A stretch of DNA of 64,000 nt, from the NCBI RefSeq assembly GCF_049537155.1, contig NZ_JBMVQZ010000001.1, positions 434,001 through 498,000 of the forward strand, in the 5' to 3' direction. The notes beneath the pieces were generated by a model. It ran no database searches. It had not been told where the DNA came from and saw only the letters and a program-made list of their open reading frames with translations. How positions within the stretch are numbered: the first letter of the stretch is position 1; every line of letters starts with the position of its first letter. The position numbers and the translations under genes are program-made. This document shows, one piece after another, positions 25,511-34,699 of this stretch. Source of the DNA: Limisphaera sp049537155 (GTDB taxonomy: Bacteria; Verrucomicrobiota; Verrucomicrobiia; Limisphaerales; Limisphaeraceae).

Positions 25511-27022
25511 ATGATTGATTTGAAAGAACTTGAAGTCTGGTTTCTGACGGGCAGCCAGCACCTGTACGGCCCGGCGGCCCTCGAACAGGTGGCGGCCAAC
25601 GCGCAAAAGGTGGTGGCGGCGCTGGATCAATCGCCGGCCATCCCGGTGCGCGTGCGTTTCCAACCCGTGGTCAAATCGCCCGAGGAAGCCACGGCCCTCT
25701 GCCAGGCCGCCAACCAGGAAGCCCGCTGCATCGGGCTGATCACCTGGTGCCACACCTTCTCGCCCTCCAAAATGTGGATCAACGGGCTGAAAGCGTTGCG
25801 CAAGCCGGTGGCCCACCTGCACACGCAGTTCAACCGCGACCTGCCCTGGTCCACCATTGACATGGATTTCATGAACCTCAACCAGGCCGCCCACGGCGAC
25901 CGCGAGCACGGCTTCATCATGAGCCGGATGCGGCTGAACCGGAAGGTGGTCGTGGGCCACTGGTCGGAACCGGAGGTCCAACAGCGCCTGGGCTCCTGGT
26001 GCCGGGCCGCCGCCGCCTGGCACGACTGGCAGGGCGCCCGATTCTGCCGCTTCGGCGACAACATGCGCGAGGTGGCCGTCACCGAGGGCGACAAGGTGGC
26101 CGCCCAGATGCAGTTCGGTTACTCGGTCAATGGTTACGGCGTCGGCGACCTGGTCGCACGCGTGCGCGCCGCCTCCGACAAAGAGGTGGATGAACTGCTG
26201 GCCGATTACGAGCGCCAGTACGACGTCGCACCCGAACTGCGCAAGGGCGGAGCCCGACACGATTCCCTTCGCGAGGCGGCCCGGATCGAAGCCGGCCTCC
26301 GCCGTTTTCTCACCGAGGGGAAGTTCAAGGGTTTCACCGACACCTTCGAAGACCTCCACGGCCTGGCGCAGTTGCCGGGTATCGCCGTCCAACGGCTCAT
26401 GGCCGAAGGCTACGGTTTCGGGGCCGAGGGCGACTGGAAGACCTGTGCCCTGGTCCGCGCCATGAAGGTCATGTCCGCCGGCCTGCCGGGGGGCACCTCG
26501 TTCATGGAGGATTACACCTATCACCTCGACCCGGCCCGCCCGGCCGTGCTCGGCGCGCACATGCTGGAAATCTGCCCCAGCATCGCCAAGGGCCGGCCCC
26601 GCTGCGAGATCCACCCACTCAGCATCGGCGGCAAGGCCGATCCGGTCCGGCTGGTCTTCGACACGCCGGCCGGGCCCGGGTTGAACGCCTCGATGATCGA
26701 CCTCGGCAACCGGTTCCGCCTGCTGGTCAACGAGGTGGACGTGATTGAACCACCTGAACCCCTGCCCCGCCTCCCGGTGGCCCGCGCCCTCTGGCAGCCC
26801 AAGCCCAGCCTGGCCGTTGCCGCCGCGGCCTGGATCTACGCCGGCGGCGCCCATCACACCGGCTTCAGCCAGGCAGTCACCACCGAGATGCTGGAAGACT
26901 TCGCCACCATGGCCGGGGTGGAACTGGTGGTCATTGACGAACACACCCGTTTGCGCGAGTTCCGGCGCGAGCTCGAGTGGAACGAGGTGGCTTACGGCCT
27001 GAAACACGGTTTCCTGGCCTGA
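25511..27022 (+). CDS. araA: L-arabinose isomerase
   Basis: AraA converts L-arabinose to L-ribulose, the first step of cytoplasmic arabinose use, and needs manganese. The protein is 503 residues, as usual. It begins LEVWFLTGSQHLYG. The catalytic and metal residues can be placed in TSFMEDYTYHL and AHMLEICPSIA (glutamates), HPLSIGGKADPVRLVF (histidine) and YAGGAHHTGFS (histidine). The gene sits 13 bp after the ROK regulator and 28 bp before araB. Confidence 0.98.
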   Translation: MIDLKELEVWFLTGSQHLYGPAALEQVAANAQKVVAALDQSPAIPVRVRFQPVVKSPEEATALCQAANQEARCIGLITWCHTFSPSKMWINGLKALRKPVAHLHTQFNRDLPWSTIDMDFMNLNQAAHGDREHGFIMSRMRLNRKVVVGHWSEPEVQQRLGSWCRAAAAWHDWQGARFCRFGDNMREVAVTEGDKVAAQMQFGYSVNGYGVGDLVARVRAASDKEVDELLADYERQYDVAPELRKGGARHDSLREAARIEAGLRRFLTEGKFKGFTDTFEDLHGLAQLPGIAVQRLMAEGYGFGAEGDWKTCALVRAMKVMSAGLPGGTSFMEDYTYHLDPARPAVLGAHMLEICPSIAKGRPRCEIHPLSIGGKADPVRLVFDTPAGPGLNASMIDLGNRFRLLVNEVDVIEPPEPLPRLPVARALWQPKPSLAVAAAAWIYAGGAHHTGFSQAVTTEMLEDFATMAGVELVVIDEHTRLREFRRELEWNEVAYGLKHGFLA

Positions 27023-27050
27023 ACCCGCAACCCTGATCCCCGTTGCGACC

Positions 27051-28736
27051 ATGAGTGCGACCTACACGATCGGTCTCGACTACGGCACCAACTCCGTCCG
27101 GGCCCTCATCGTCAACACGGCCAACGGCCGCGAAGTCGGCACCGCCGTCTGGGAGTATGAACACGGCACCCACGGCGTCATCCTCTCCAAGGACCCCAAC
27201 CTGGCCCGCCAACATCCGGCCGACTACCTGAAGGGGGCCGAAGTCACCATCCGGCGGGCTCTGGCCCAGGCCAGACGCAACGTGCGCGGGTTCAAGCCCG
27301 ATCAGGTGGTGGGCATCGGCGTGGACACCACCGGCAGCACCCCCCTGCCCGTGGACGCCGAAGGCCAGCCCCTGGCCTTCAAGAAGAAGTTCGCCAACAA
27401 CCTGGCGGCCATGGCCTGGTTGTGGAAGGACCACACCAGCGTGGCCGAGGCGGCCGAGATCACCGCGCTGGCACGCGAAATCCGCCCCCATTACCTGGCC
27501 AAATGCGGCGGGACCTACTCCAGCGAATGGTTCTTCAGCAAAATCCTGCACTGCCTCCGCACGGCGCCGGATGTGTTTGAAGCCGCCCACACATGGGTCG
27601 AGCTGGCCGACTACGTCCCGGCCGCCCTCACCGGAACGGAACATCCCGACCTTCTGACCGTGGGCATTTGCGCCGCCGGACACAAGGCGATGTACAACGA
27701 CGCCTGGGGCGGCTATCCGGATGAGGAGTTTCTCGGGCGGTTGGACCCGGCCCTGGCCGAGCTCCGGAAGCGCCTCCGACCCAGGGCCTACACGATCAAC
27801 CGTCCCGTGGGCACACTCACCCCCCAATGGGCCAAACGCACGGGTCTGCGCCCGGGCATCCCGGTCGCCGTGGGCGCATTCGACGCGCACCTGGGCGCCG
27901 TCGGAAGCGGCATCACCCCGGGCACACTGGTCAAGATCATCGGCACCAGCACCTGTGACATGATGATCTGGCCGCTGGATCAACCGCTGGCCGACATCCC
28001 CGGGCTTTGCGGCATCGTGCCCGAGTCCATCCTCCCCGGTTACTACGGTCTGGAAGCCGGTCAGTCCGCCGTGGGCGACATCTTCAACTGGTTCGTCAAC
28101 TACATCCAACCCGGCGGCCCGAAGAACGGCTCGCACGAGGCCCTGACCCGGGCCGCCGCACGGTTGAAACCGGGTGAGTCCGGGCTGCTGGCCCTGGACT
28201 GGAACAACGGCAACCGCACCATCCTCGTGGACCAGCGGCTCACGGGCCTCCTGCTGGGCCAGACGCTCTACACCACCCCGGGCGAGATTTACCGCGCCCT
28301 GATCGAGGCCACCGCCTTCGGCGCCCTGACCATCATCAACCGGTTCGAAGAGTACGGCGTCAAGGTCGAGCAAATCGTCAACTGCGGGGGCATCGCCGAA
28401 AAGAACCCGTTGGTGATGCAGATCTACGCCGACGTCACCGGCCGGCCCATGAAGATCAGCCGCTCGGCGCAGACCTGCGCCCTGGGCGCCGCCATCGCCG
28501 GTGCCGTGGTCGCCGGCGTGCACAAGGACTACGCCTCGGCTCAAAGGGCGATGACGGGACTCAAGCCCCGGGTGTTCAAGCCCAACCCGGCAGCCCACGA
28601 GGTCTACCGGCAGCTCTATCCACTGTATCGCACCCTCCACGATGCGTTCGGCACCAGGGAGTGGACCGGCAATCTCTACGACGTGATGAAGACCCTTCTG
28701 GAGATCCGCAACCGCGCCCGCGGCGTCACCGACTGA
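27051..28736 (+). CDS. araB: L-ribulokinase
   Basis: AraB phosphorylates L-ribulose to ribulose 5-phosphate. The protein is 561 residues and belongs to the FGGY sugar kinases. The N-terminal ATPase-fold motif is IGLDYGTNSVRALIVN, with GIGVDTTGSTPLPVD following. The substrate and hinge region is LVKIIGTSTCDMM, and PGYYGLEAGQSAVGDIFNWFV is typical of bacterial ribulokinases. NCGGIAEKNPLVMQIYADV is the C-terminal nucleotide loop. It follows araA in the same operon. Confidence 0.97.
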   Translation: MSATYTIGLDYGTNSVRALIVNTANGREVGTAVWEYEHGTHGVILSKDPNLARQHPADYLKGAEVTIRRALAQARRNVRGFKPDQVVGIGVDTTGSTPLPVDAEGQPLAFKKKFANNLAAMAWLWKDHTSVAEAAEITALAREIRPHYLAKCGGTYSSEWFFSKILHCLRTAPDVFEAAHTWVELADYVPAALTGTEHPDLLTVGICAAGHKAMYNDAWGGYPDEEFLGRLDPALAELRKRLRPRAYTINRPVGTLTPQWAKRTGLRPGIPVAVGAFDAHLGAVGSGITPGTLVKIIGTSTCDMMIWPLDQPLADIPGLCGIVPESILPGYYGLEAGQSAVGDIFNWFVNYIQPGGPKNGSHEALTRAAARLKPGESGLLALDWNNGNRTILVDQRLTGLLLGQTLYTTPGEIYRALIEATAFGALTIINRFEEYGVKVEQIVNCGGIAEKNPLVMQIYADVTGRPMKISRSAQTCALGAAIAGAVVAGVHKDYASAQRAMTGLKPRVFKPNPAAHEVYRQLYPLYRTLHDAFGTREWTGNLYDVMKTLLEIRNRARGVTD

Positions 28737-28800
28737 CGTTGCGACTTCAGACGCGCCGGGAAAACCGGAGAATCCATCAAACCCAGCGACGGAAACACTT

Positions 28801-30360
28801 ATGAAGACTACTCTCGCCCTCCTGACCACGGCCCTGATCGTGCCGGCGCTCATTCCCCCACCGGCCCCTGCCCGGGAGAGCACCAACCGACTGGTCATCC
28901 ATGCCGACCAGGGCCGCCACACCATCAGCAGAATGATTTACGGGCACTTCGCCGAACACCTGGGACGCTGCATCTATGAAGGCATCTGGGTGGGCGAAGA
29001 CAGTCCCATCCCCAACACCCGCGGCATCCGCAAGGACGTCGTGGAGGCGCTGCGGCGGATCAAGGTGCCGGTGCTGCGCTGGCCGGGTGGTTGCTTCGCC
29101 GACGAATACCATTGGAAGGACGGGGTGGGCCCCCGTGACCAGCGCCCCGCCCGCATCAACACCCACTGGGGCGGCGTCCTTGAAAACAACCACTTCGGCA
29201 CCCACGAGTTCTTCGATCTCTGCGAACAGCTCGGCGCCGAACCCTACATCGCCGTCAACGTCGGCAGCGGCACGGTGCAGGAGATGATGGAATGGATCGA
29301 GTACATCACCAGCGACTCCGATTCGGCCATGGCCAACTGGCGGCGCAGGAACGGCCGGCAGGCGCCCTGGCGGCTGCCCTACGTCGGCATCGGCAACGAA
29401 AGCTGGGGCTGCGGCGGGAACATGACGCCCGAGTACTACAGCGACCTGTACCGTCAATTCAGCACGTTTGTGAAAAACTTCAGCGGCAACCGGATTTATC
29501 GCATCGCCTGCGGCGCCAACGGCGGCGATTATCGCTGGACCGAAGTCGTCATGCAGCGGGTCGGCCGCCGCATGAATGGCATCTCCCTGCATCACTACAC
29601 CATCCCCACCGGCAACTGGGGCCGCAAAGGTTCCGCCACGCAGTTTGGTGAGGACCAGTACCACGGTGCCCTCCACCGCGCGCTCGAAATGGAAACCCTG
29701 GTCCGGCGCCACAGCGAGATCATGGACCGTTACGACCCCGACAAACGCGTGGGCCTCATCGTGGATGAGTGGGGGATCTGGACCGACGTGGAACCCGGCA
29801 CCAATCCAGGCTTCCTCTATCAGCAGAACTCCATGCGCGACGCCCTCATCGCCGGTCTGACCCTCAACATCTTCAACCGGCACTGTGACCGCGTCCGCAT
29901 GGCCAACATCGCCCAGACCGTCAATGTCCTCCAGGCCATGATCCTGACCGACAAGGAAAAGATGATCCTCACCCCCACGTATCACGTGTTCGAGATGTAC
30001 ACCGTCCACCACGACGCCACGATGCTGCCCACGGACCTGGAATGCGCGGATTACGTCTTTGACAACCGCAGCATCCCGGGACTCAGTGTCTCGGCCTCGC
30101 GCAATCGTGAAGGGGTGATTCACGTGAGTCTCTGCAATCTGCATCCCGACCAGCCGGCCCGCCTGCAGGCCGAACTTCAAGGCGCCCGCGTGCAACGTAT
30201 CGAAGGCCGGTTGTTGACCGCCGACAGCGTCCAAGCCCACAACACCTTCGACCGGCCCGACTGCGTCCGGCCGGTGCCGTTCAACGGCGCCCAGCCCACC
30301 GCGGAAGGATTCGAGGTCACCCTGCCGCCGCACTCGGTGGTGGTGCTGGCCCTTCACTAA
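28801..30360 (+). CDS. Exported alpha-L-arabinofuranosidase, GH51
   Basis: This enzyme removes terminal L-arabinofuranose from arabinoxylan or arabinan. The first 25 residues form a signal peptide ending near PAPA-RES, so it acts outside the cytoplasm, whereas many GH51 enzymes are intracellular. The acid/base glutamate is E200 in GIGNESWGCGG and the nucleophile is E323 in LIVDEWGIW. RWPGGCFADEYHWKDG is another family landmark. The last about 100 residues form the usual beta-sandwich end. It lies between araB and araD, so its product feeds the pathway around it. The protein is 519 residues, normal for the family. Confidence 0.96.
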   Translation: MKTTLALLTTALIVPALIPPPAPARESTNRLVIHADQGRHTISRMIYGHFAEHLGRCIYEGIWVGEDSPIPNTRGIRKDVVEALRRIKVPVLRWPGGCFADEYHWKDGVGPRDQRPARINTHWGGVLENNHFGTHEFFDLCEQLGAEPYIAVNVGSGTVQEMMEWIEYITSDSDSAMANWRRRNGRQAPWRLPYVGIGNESWGCGGNMTPEYYSDLYRQFSTFVKNFSGNRIYRIACGANGGDYRWTEVVMQRVGRRMNGISLHHYTIPTGNWGRKGSATQFGEDQYHGALHRALEMETLVRRHSEIMDRYDPDKRVGLIVDEWGIWTDVEPGTNPGFLYQQNSMRDALIAGLTLNIFNRHCDRVRMANIAQTVNVLQAMILTDKEKMILTPTYHVFEMYTVHHDATMLPTDLECADYVFDNRSIPGLSVSASRNREGVIHVSLCNLHPDQPARLQAELQGARVQRIEGRLLTADSVQAHNTFDRPDCVRPVPFNGAQPTAEGFEVTLPPHSVVVLALH

Positions 30361-30383
30361 GCCGACAAGGTTCACCGGTTGTC

Positions 30384-31118
30384 ATGAGTCTGAAAGCGCT
30401 CAAACAAGCCGTCTGGGAAGCCAACCTGCGACTGGTCCGGGAAGGCCTGGTGATCGAAACCTGGGGCAACGCCAGTGCGGTGGACCGGCAAGAGGGTCTG
30501 GTCGTGATCAAACCCTCGGGCGTCCCCTACGACCGCATGAAGCCCGAACACATGGTGGTGGTCCGGCTGGACACGGGCGAGACGGTTGAAGGCCGGCTCC
30601 GGCCCAGCTCGGACACGCCCACGCATCTGGTCCTGTACCGAGCATTCCCGCAGATCGGCGGCGTGGTCCACACGCACAGTCTGTACGCCACCGCCTGGGC
30701 CCAGGCATGCCGTCCCCTCCCCTGCTACGGCACCACCCAGGCCGATTACTGGTTCGGCGAGGTCCCGTGCACCCGGGCGATGAAACCCTCTGAAATCCGC
30801 CAGGACTACGAGGCTCACACCGGGCATGTCATCGTGGAAACCTTCCGCGGCATGGATCCGCTGGAGCACCCGGCCGTGCTGGTGGCCAGTCACGGCCCGT
30901 TCACCTGGGGTCGTGACGTGCACGAGGCCGTGCACAACGCGGTTGTGCTCGAATTCATCGCCCGGCTGGCCTCCGAAACCTTGCGCATCAATCCCAGGGT
31001 CCGTCCGGTGGCGCGTCCCCTGCTGGAAAAACATTTCCTGCGCAAACACGGTCCAAACGCTTACTACGGTCAGCAAACACCCGGCGCGGCGGCGAAACCC
31101 GGGCGCCGGAAAACGTGA
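30384..31118 (+). CDS. araD: L-ribulose-5-phosphate 4-epimerase
   Basis: AraD epimerises L-ribulose 5-phosphate to D-xylulose 5-phosphate, which enters the pentose phosphate pathway. The 244-residue protein is a class II aldolase fold. The zinc-binding histidines are in VVHTHSLYATAWA and VASHGPFTWG, and GNASAVDR holds the phosphate-binding glycine. PSSDTPTHLVLYRAFP matches AraD rather than fuculose aldolase. It overlaps no gene and sits 23 bp after the GH51 gene and 29 bp before the mutarotase. Confidence 0.96.
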   Translation: MSLKALKQAVWEANLRLVREGLVIETWGNASAVDRQEGLVVIKPSGVPYDRMKPEHMVVVRLDTGETVEGRLRPSSDTPTHLVLYRAFPQIGGVVHTHSLYATAWAQACRPLPCYGTTQADYWFGEVPCTRAMKPSEIRQDYEAHTGHVIVETFRGMDPLEHPAVLVASHGPFTWGRDVHEAVHNAVVLEFIARLASETLRINPRVRPVARPLLEKHFLRKHGPNAYYGQQTPGAAAKPGRRKT

Positions 31119-31147
31119 AACCATCAAATCCGAAACCCTGGCAAACC

Positions 31148-32293
31148 ATGAAAACGCAAGTCATCATTGTCGGCCCAGCCCTGGCCCTGGCCCTGTACCT
31201 CGGAAGCGGTTGCGCGACCGGTCCCACGACACGCGCTTCCATCACCCGGGCGCCCTACGGGGTCACCCGCGACGGTCAACCGGTGGAGGTCTTCACCCTG
31301 CGCAACGCCAACGGGGTCGAGGCCCGCATCATCAATTACGGCGGAACGGTCCTCTCGTTGAAGGTCCCGGATCGCGACGGCCGCTTCGGCGACGTCGTAC
31401 TCGGGTTCGACACCCTCTCAGACTACGAGACCAAATCCCCCTACTTCGGATGTCTCATCGGCCGTTATGGCAACCGGATTGCCGGGGGCCGGTTCACCCT
31501 CAACGAGGTCACCTACCAGCTCGCCACCAACGACGGGCCCAACCACCTGCACGGCGGGATCAAGGGCTTCGACAAACGCGTCTGGAAGGTCGAACGGGCC
31601 GAGGTCACGCCCCGGGGCCCCCAGCTCGAACTCAGCTACCTCAGCCCGGACGGTGAGGAAGGGTACCCCGGAAACCTCCACGTCACCGCCACCTACACCC
31701 TCACCCGGGACAACGCGCTGCGTCTGGACTACCGCGCCACCACCGACAAGGACACCATCGTCAATCTCACCCAGCACTCCTACTTCAACCTCGCCGGCCA
31801 CGGCGACATTCTCGGGCACATCGTTTATTTGAACGCCGACCGGTTCACGCCCGTGGACGCCACCCTCATCCCCACCGGTGAACTCCGGCCCGTGGACGGA
31901 ACGCCCTTCGACTTCCGCAGGCCCACCGCCATCGGGGCACGCATCCAGCAGGACGACGAACAGCTCCGGTACGGCCGCGGCTATGACCACAACTGGGTCA
32001 TCAACAAGAAACCGGGTGAACTGGCCCTGCACGCCCGGGTGCTGGAGCCCACCACCGGCCGCGTCCTGGAGGTCCTCTCCACCGAGCCCGGCCTGCAGTT
32101 CTACTCGGGCAATTTCCTGGACGGCACCCTGAAAGGGAAGTACGGCCAGGTGTACGAGCACCGCAGCGGGTTCTGCATGGAACCGCAGCATTTCCCGGAC
32201 TCGCCGAACAAGCCCCAATTCCCCTCGGTGGTGCTCAAACCGGGCCAGGAATACCGGAACACCATCATCTACCGGTTCTCGGTGCAGAAGTAA
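31148..32293 (+). CDS. galM: Aldose 1-epimerase (mutarotase), predicted lipoprotein
   Basis: This enzyme interconverts alpha and beta anomers of free sugars. The protein is 381 residues. A lipobox, LGSGC near residue 21, follows a hydrophobic segment, so it is likely anchored to a membrane outside the cytoplasm. Catalytic landmarks are NHLHGG (histidine), NLTQHSYFNLAG, and the glutamate in CMEPQHFPDSPN. The start ATG 31148 is directly before the signal. It ends the operon, followed 20 bp later by an intrinsic terminator. An exported mutarotase fits with the exported arabinofuranosidase. Confidence 0.95.
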   Translation: MKTQVIIVGPALALALYLGSGCATGPTTRASITRAPYGVTRDGQPVEVFTLRNANGVEARIINYGGTVLSLKVPDRDGRFGDVVLGFDTLSDYETKSPYFGCLIGRYGNRIAGGRFTLNEVTYQLATNDGPNHLHGGIKGFDKRVWKVERAEVTPRGPQLELSYLSPDGEEGYPGNLHVTATYTLTRDNALRLDYRATTDKDTIVNLTQHSYFNLAGHGDILGHIVYLNADRFTPVDATLIPTGELRPVDGTPFDFRRPTAIGARIQQDDEQLRYGRGYDHNWVINKKPGELALHARVLEPTTGRVLEVLSTEPGLQFYSGNFLDGTLKGKYGQVYEHRSGFCMEPQHFPDSPNKPQFPSVVLKPGQEYRNTIIYRFSVQK

Positions 32294-32312
32294 GTTCCCG
32301 ATCGGAACGCCA

Positions 32313-32354
32313 ACCGGCGGTCGCCGCGAGACGCGGCCGCCGGTTTCTTCTTTT
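32313..32354 (+). terminator. Intrinsic terminator of the arabinose operon
   Basis: ACCGGCGG (32313-32320) pairs with CCGCCGGT (32337-32344); further G/C pairing extends the stem. It is followed by TTCTTCTTTT at 32345-32354. It lies 20 bp after the galM stop. Confidence 0.85.
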
Positions 32355-32500
32355 CGCCGGTCCGGATCCCGCCCCGGTCGCGCCCTCCGTCGCCCGGCCG
32401 GGCACCGTTCGGCTTTTCCTCCCGCCCGGCTTTTCCCCATGATACGACCGCCGCCGGTCCGGGCGCAGGAAAACCGGCCGGCACCGGCAACCCAGGCCCC

Positions 32501-33925
32501 ATGAAAGACCAACTCGATCGCTGGTTTGAAATCCGTGCACGCGGATCCACCGTCCGGCGCGAAGTCTGGGCCGGCCTGACCACCTTCATGACCATGGCCT
32601 ACATCATCGTCGTCCAACCGGCGGTGTTGTCGGGGCGCATGTTCGGCCAGTCAACCGGCATGGACTTCGGCGCGGTCATGGCGGCGACCTGTCTGGCCTC
32701 GGCCCTTGCCACCCTGTTGATGGCCCTGTACGGGCGGTACCCGATCGCCCAGGCGCCGGGCATGGGACAGAACATGTTCTTCGTTTTCAGCGTGCTGCCG
32801 GTCGCCGCGGCAGCCGGGCTGGGCGAGCCGTGGCGCGTGGCGCTGGGGGCGGTCTTCTGGTCCGGCGTGTTGTTCCTGCTGTTGTCGCTGGCGGGGTTGC
32901 GCGAGCTGATCTTCAACGCCCTCAGCCCGAGTCTCAAACACGGTCTGACGGCGGGCATCGGCCTGTTCCTTGCCTTCATCGGCCTGCAAAACACCGGCCT
33001 GATCGTGAAGGACCCCGGCACGATGGTGAAACTCTCGCACCGGTTGCTTTCCCCGGACGTGCTGGTGTTCGTGGCCGGGTTCTGGCTGACGGCTGTTCTC
33101 ACTGCCCGGGGTGTGCCGGGCGCGGTGTTGTGGGGCATGGGTGGTGCCACTGCCCTGGCCTGGGGGATCCATGCTCTGCTTCCCTGGCTGCCCGCCTCAT
33201 GGCAGGAGGCACCGGCCGTGGCCGAGTCCCTGCTGGTGACGCGGTTCCACCCGCCAACAGCCTGGGTCGCACCACCTCCCTCGTTGGCTCCCACCTTTCT
33301 CCAGCTCGATTGGAAAGCAGCCCTTTCCCCGGCCATGGTGCCCATGATCGCCGTGCTGCTGTTCATGTTCGTTTTCGACGCCATCGGCACCTTGATCGCC
33401 GTCTGCGAACAGGCTGGCCTGATGCAGGGAGATCGCCTCCCCCGCGCCCGCCAAGCCATGATCTCCGATGCCGTCGGCACCGTGGCCGGTGCGCTGCTGG
33501 GGACCAGCACCGTGACCAGTTACGTCGAAAGCGCGGCCGGCGTGGCCCAGGGCGGTCGAACCGGTCTGGTGGGGGTCGTGGTGGCGGCCCTGTTTCTGGC
33601 GGCTCTGGTATTCGAACCGGTCGTGGCCACCATCGGCGGCTATCCACCCATCACCGCGCCGGCCCTGGTTTACGTGGGAGCGTTGATGCTCCGGCAGGTC
33701 ACGCGCGTCTCATGGGACGATCCCACCGAGTCCATCCCGGCCTTCCTCATCGTCCTGGGCATCCCGCTCTGTTTTTCGATTGCCGACGGTCTGGCGCTGG
33801 GTCTGGTGACCCATCCGGTGTTGAAGCTGTTGAGCGGCCGCGCGCGGGAGGTGAGCGTCACCGGGTACGTGCTCGGAGGGCTGCTTCTGTTCTATTTGGC
33901 GGGGCTCCGCGGCGGGGCGGGATAG
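32501..33925 (+). CDS. NCS2 family permease, AzgA-type (adenine/guanine/hypoxanthine)
   Basis: This integral membrane transporter has 474 residues and about 12-14 helices. The AzgA-type start is visible: RGSTVRREVWAGLTTFMTMAYIIVVQPAVL. Landmarks are QAPGMGQNMFF, LTAGIGLFLAFIGLQNTG, FVFDAIGTLIAVCEQAG and GTSTVTSYVESAAGVAQGGRTGL, the last being the substrate-site helix of the family. It probably imports purine bases with protons. The gene stands alone after the arabinose terminator; no purine riboswitch-like fold was seen in the 205-bp leader. Confidence 0.92.
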   Translation: MKDQLDRWFEIRARGSTVRREVWAGLTTFMTMAYIIVVQPAVLSGRMFGQSTGMDFGAVMAATCLASALATLLMALYGRYPIAQAPGMGQNMFFVFSVLPVAAAAGLGEPWRVALGAVFWSGVLFLLLSLAGLRELIFNALSPSLKHGLTAGIGLFLAFIGLQNTGLIVKDPGTMVKLSHRLLSPDVLVFVAGFWLTAVLTARGVPGAVLWGMGGATALAWGIHALLPWLPASWQEAPAVAESLLVTRFHPPTAWVAPPPSLAPTFLQLDWKAALSPAMVPMIAVLLFMFVFDAIGTLIAVCEQAGLMQGDRLPRARQAMISDAVGTVAGALLGTSTVTSYVESAAGVAQGGRTGLVGVVVAALFLAALVFEPVVATIGGYPPITAPALVYVGALMLRQVTRVSWDDPTESIPAFLIVLGIPLCFSIADGLALGLVTHPVLKLLSGRAREVSVTGYVLGGLLLFYLAGLRGGAG

Positions 33926-33993
33926 GCGGGACGTGCGAGAAGCCGCCCCCTTTCACCGGACGGTAAGCCGGCACACCCCGGAATGAACAGTGA

Positions 33994-34551
33994 TCAATCG
34001 CAGAGCGCAGTATCGAGCAGGACGGCCAGTTCCACCGCCCGCCGCGCGTGCCGCAGACAGCGCTCCCGATGCTCGTGCGGCGATGCGTCCACACCGGCCG
34101 CGTGCGCTTCCTCCCGGCACACCTCCAGGGACAGCGGCAAACGCGCCAGCAGGCCGGCCAGCGCAAGCTCGATCCACGGACGGTTTGCCCGTCGAAAGGC
34201 CTGCAGCCAGGCAACGGAGACGGGCTGGCGCGGCACGAGGCTCCGCGGCAATCCACCTCGCTGCAGGGCGTACTCGACGTCCTCGCTCGCGTACACACCG
34301 GTGGCGTAGCAAAAGGTCAGCAGCGCCAGTCCACGTGCCGGCGCCGGTTCATCCGGCGCAACCGCGCGAAGGCGCGGAACCACCGCGACCACCTGACGCA
34401 CGGCCTGCCACGTCTGCCGTTCCAACCAGCGGTCTCCGTAAAGTGCCCGCAAATCCACCCATCCCCCGAGGGTGCGTTCCCCGACCGGGTTCCCTGTCTG
34501 AGTATCGTCGGTCGGGCACATGCTCCGGTCCTTCTGGGTTGTCGTCTTCAT
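33994..34551 (-). CDS. Solitary protein with transposase N-terminal-like (DUF772-like) region
   Basis: This protein of 185 residues has no catalytic transposase domain. Its middle part, LLTFCYATGVYASEDVEYAL, then PVSVAWLQAFRRANRPWIEL, resembles the N-terminal DUF772-type domain of IS5/IS1182 transposases (pattern YATG..S..IE..., then .D..TI..FRR). In those enzymes this region is followed by a DDE nuclease; here the protein ends after about 60 more residues, rich in Arg and His. There are no terminal inverted repeats in view. It starts 148 bp from phoU, divergently, sharing a gap that holds a PHO-box-like repeat. It may be a domesticated DNA-binding protein or a decayed insertion sequence. Confidence 0.6.
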   Translation of the reverse strand: MKTTTQKDRSMCPTDDTQTGNPVGERTLGGWVDLRALYGDRWLERQTWQAVRQVVAVVPRLRAVAPDEPAPARGLALLTFCYATGVYASEDVEYALQRGGLPRSLVPRQPVSVAWLQAFRRANRPWIELALAGLLARLPLSLEVCREEAHAAGVDASPHEHRERCLRHARRAVELAVLLDTALCD

Positions 34552-34575
34552 CCACACCCACCATGGCCCCCCGGC

Positions 34576-34615
34576 GTGACGAACAGCCAACGCGCAAGTG
34601 ACGGTTGGGTGACGG
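34576..34615. promoter_or_regulatory. PHO-box-like direct repeats between the transposase-like gene and phoU
   Basis: Heptamers GTGACGG occur at 34598-34604 and 34609-34615, separated by 4 bp, and GTGACGA occurs at 34576-34582, exactly two 11-bp steps earlier. Read on the other strand the unit is CCGTCAC, sharing the GTCA core with the E. coli PhoB heptamer CTGTCAT; the 7-4-7 spacing is also that of a PHO box. A further ATGACGG lies at 34658-34664. The orientation of the CCGTCAC units points to the minus-strand gene, so which gene is controlled is open. Confidence 0.5.
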
Positions 34616-34699
34616 ATTTGGAATGGACAGGGGCCCTGCAAATCGGGTATTGCCCAAATGACGGTTTCCAAAGCCGTCCCCCACGGGAGGGTCGCAACC

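Noticed and set aside
25421..28925. Very long open frames antisense to araA and araB (over 500 codons each)
   Set aside because: They mirror real genes with full motif support. Their translations are Val/Gly/His/Asp-rich and match no family, as expected opposite genes with strong third-position GC.
32294..32500. Purine riboswitch before the NCS2 permease
   Set aside because: The gap is taken up by the arabinose operon terminator and GC-rich sequence; the conserved loop sequences of purine riboswitches are absent.
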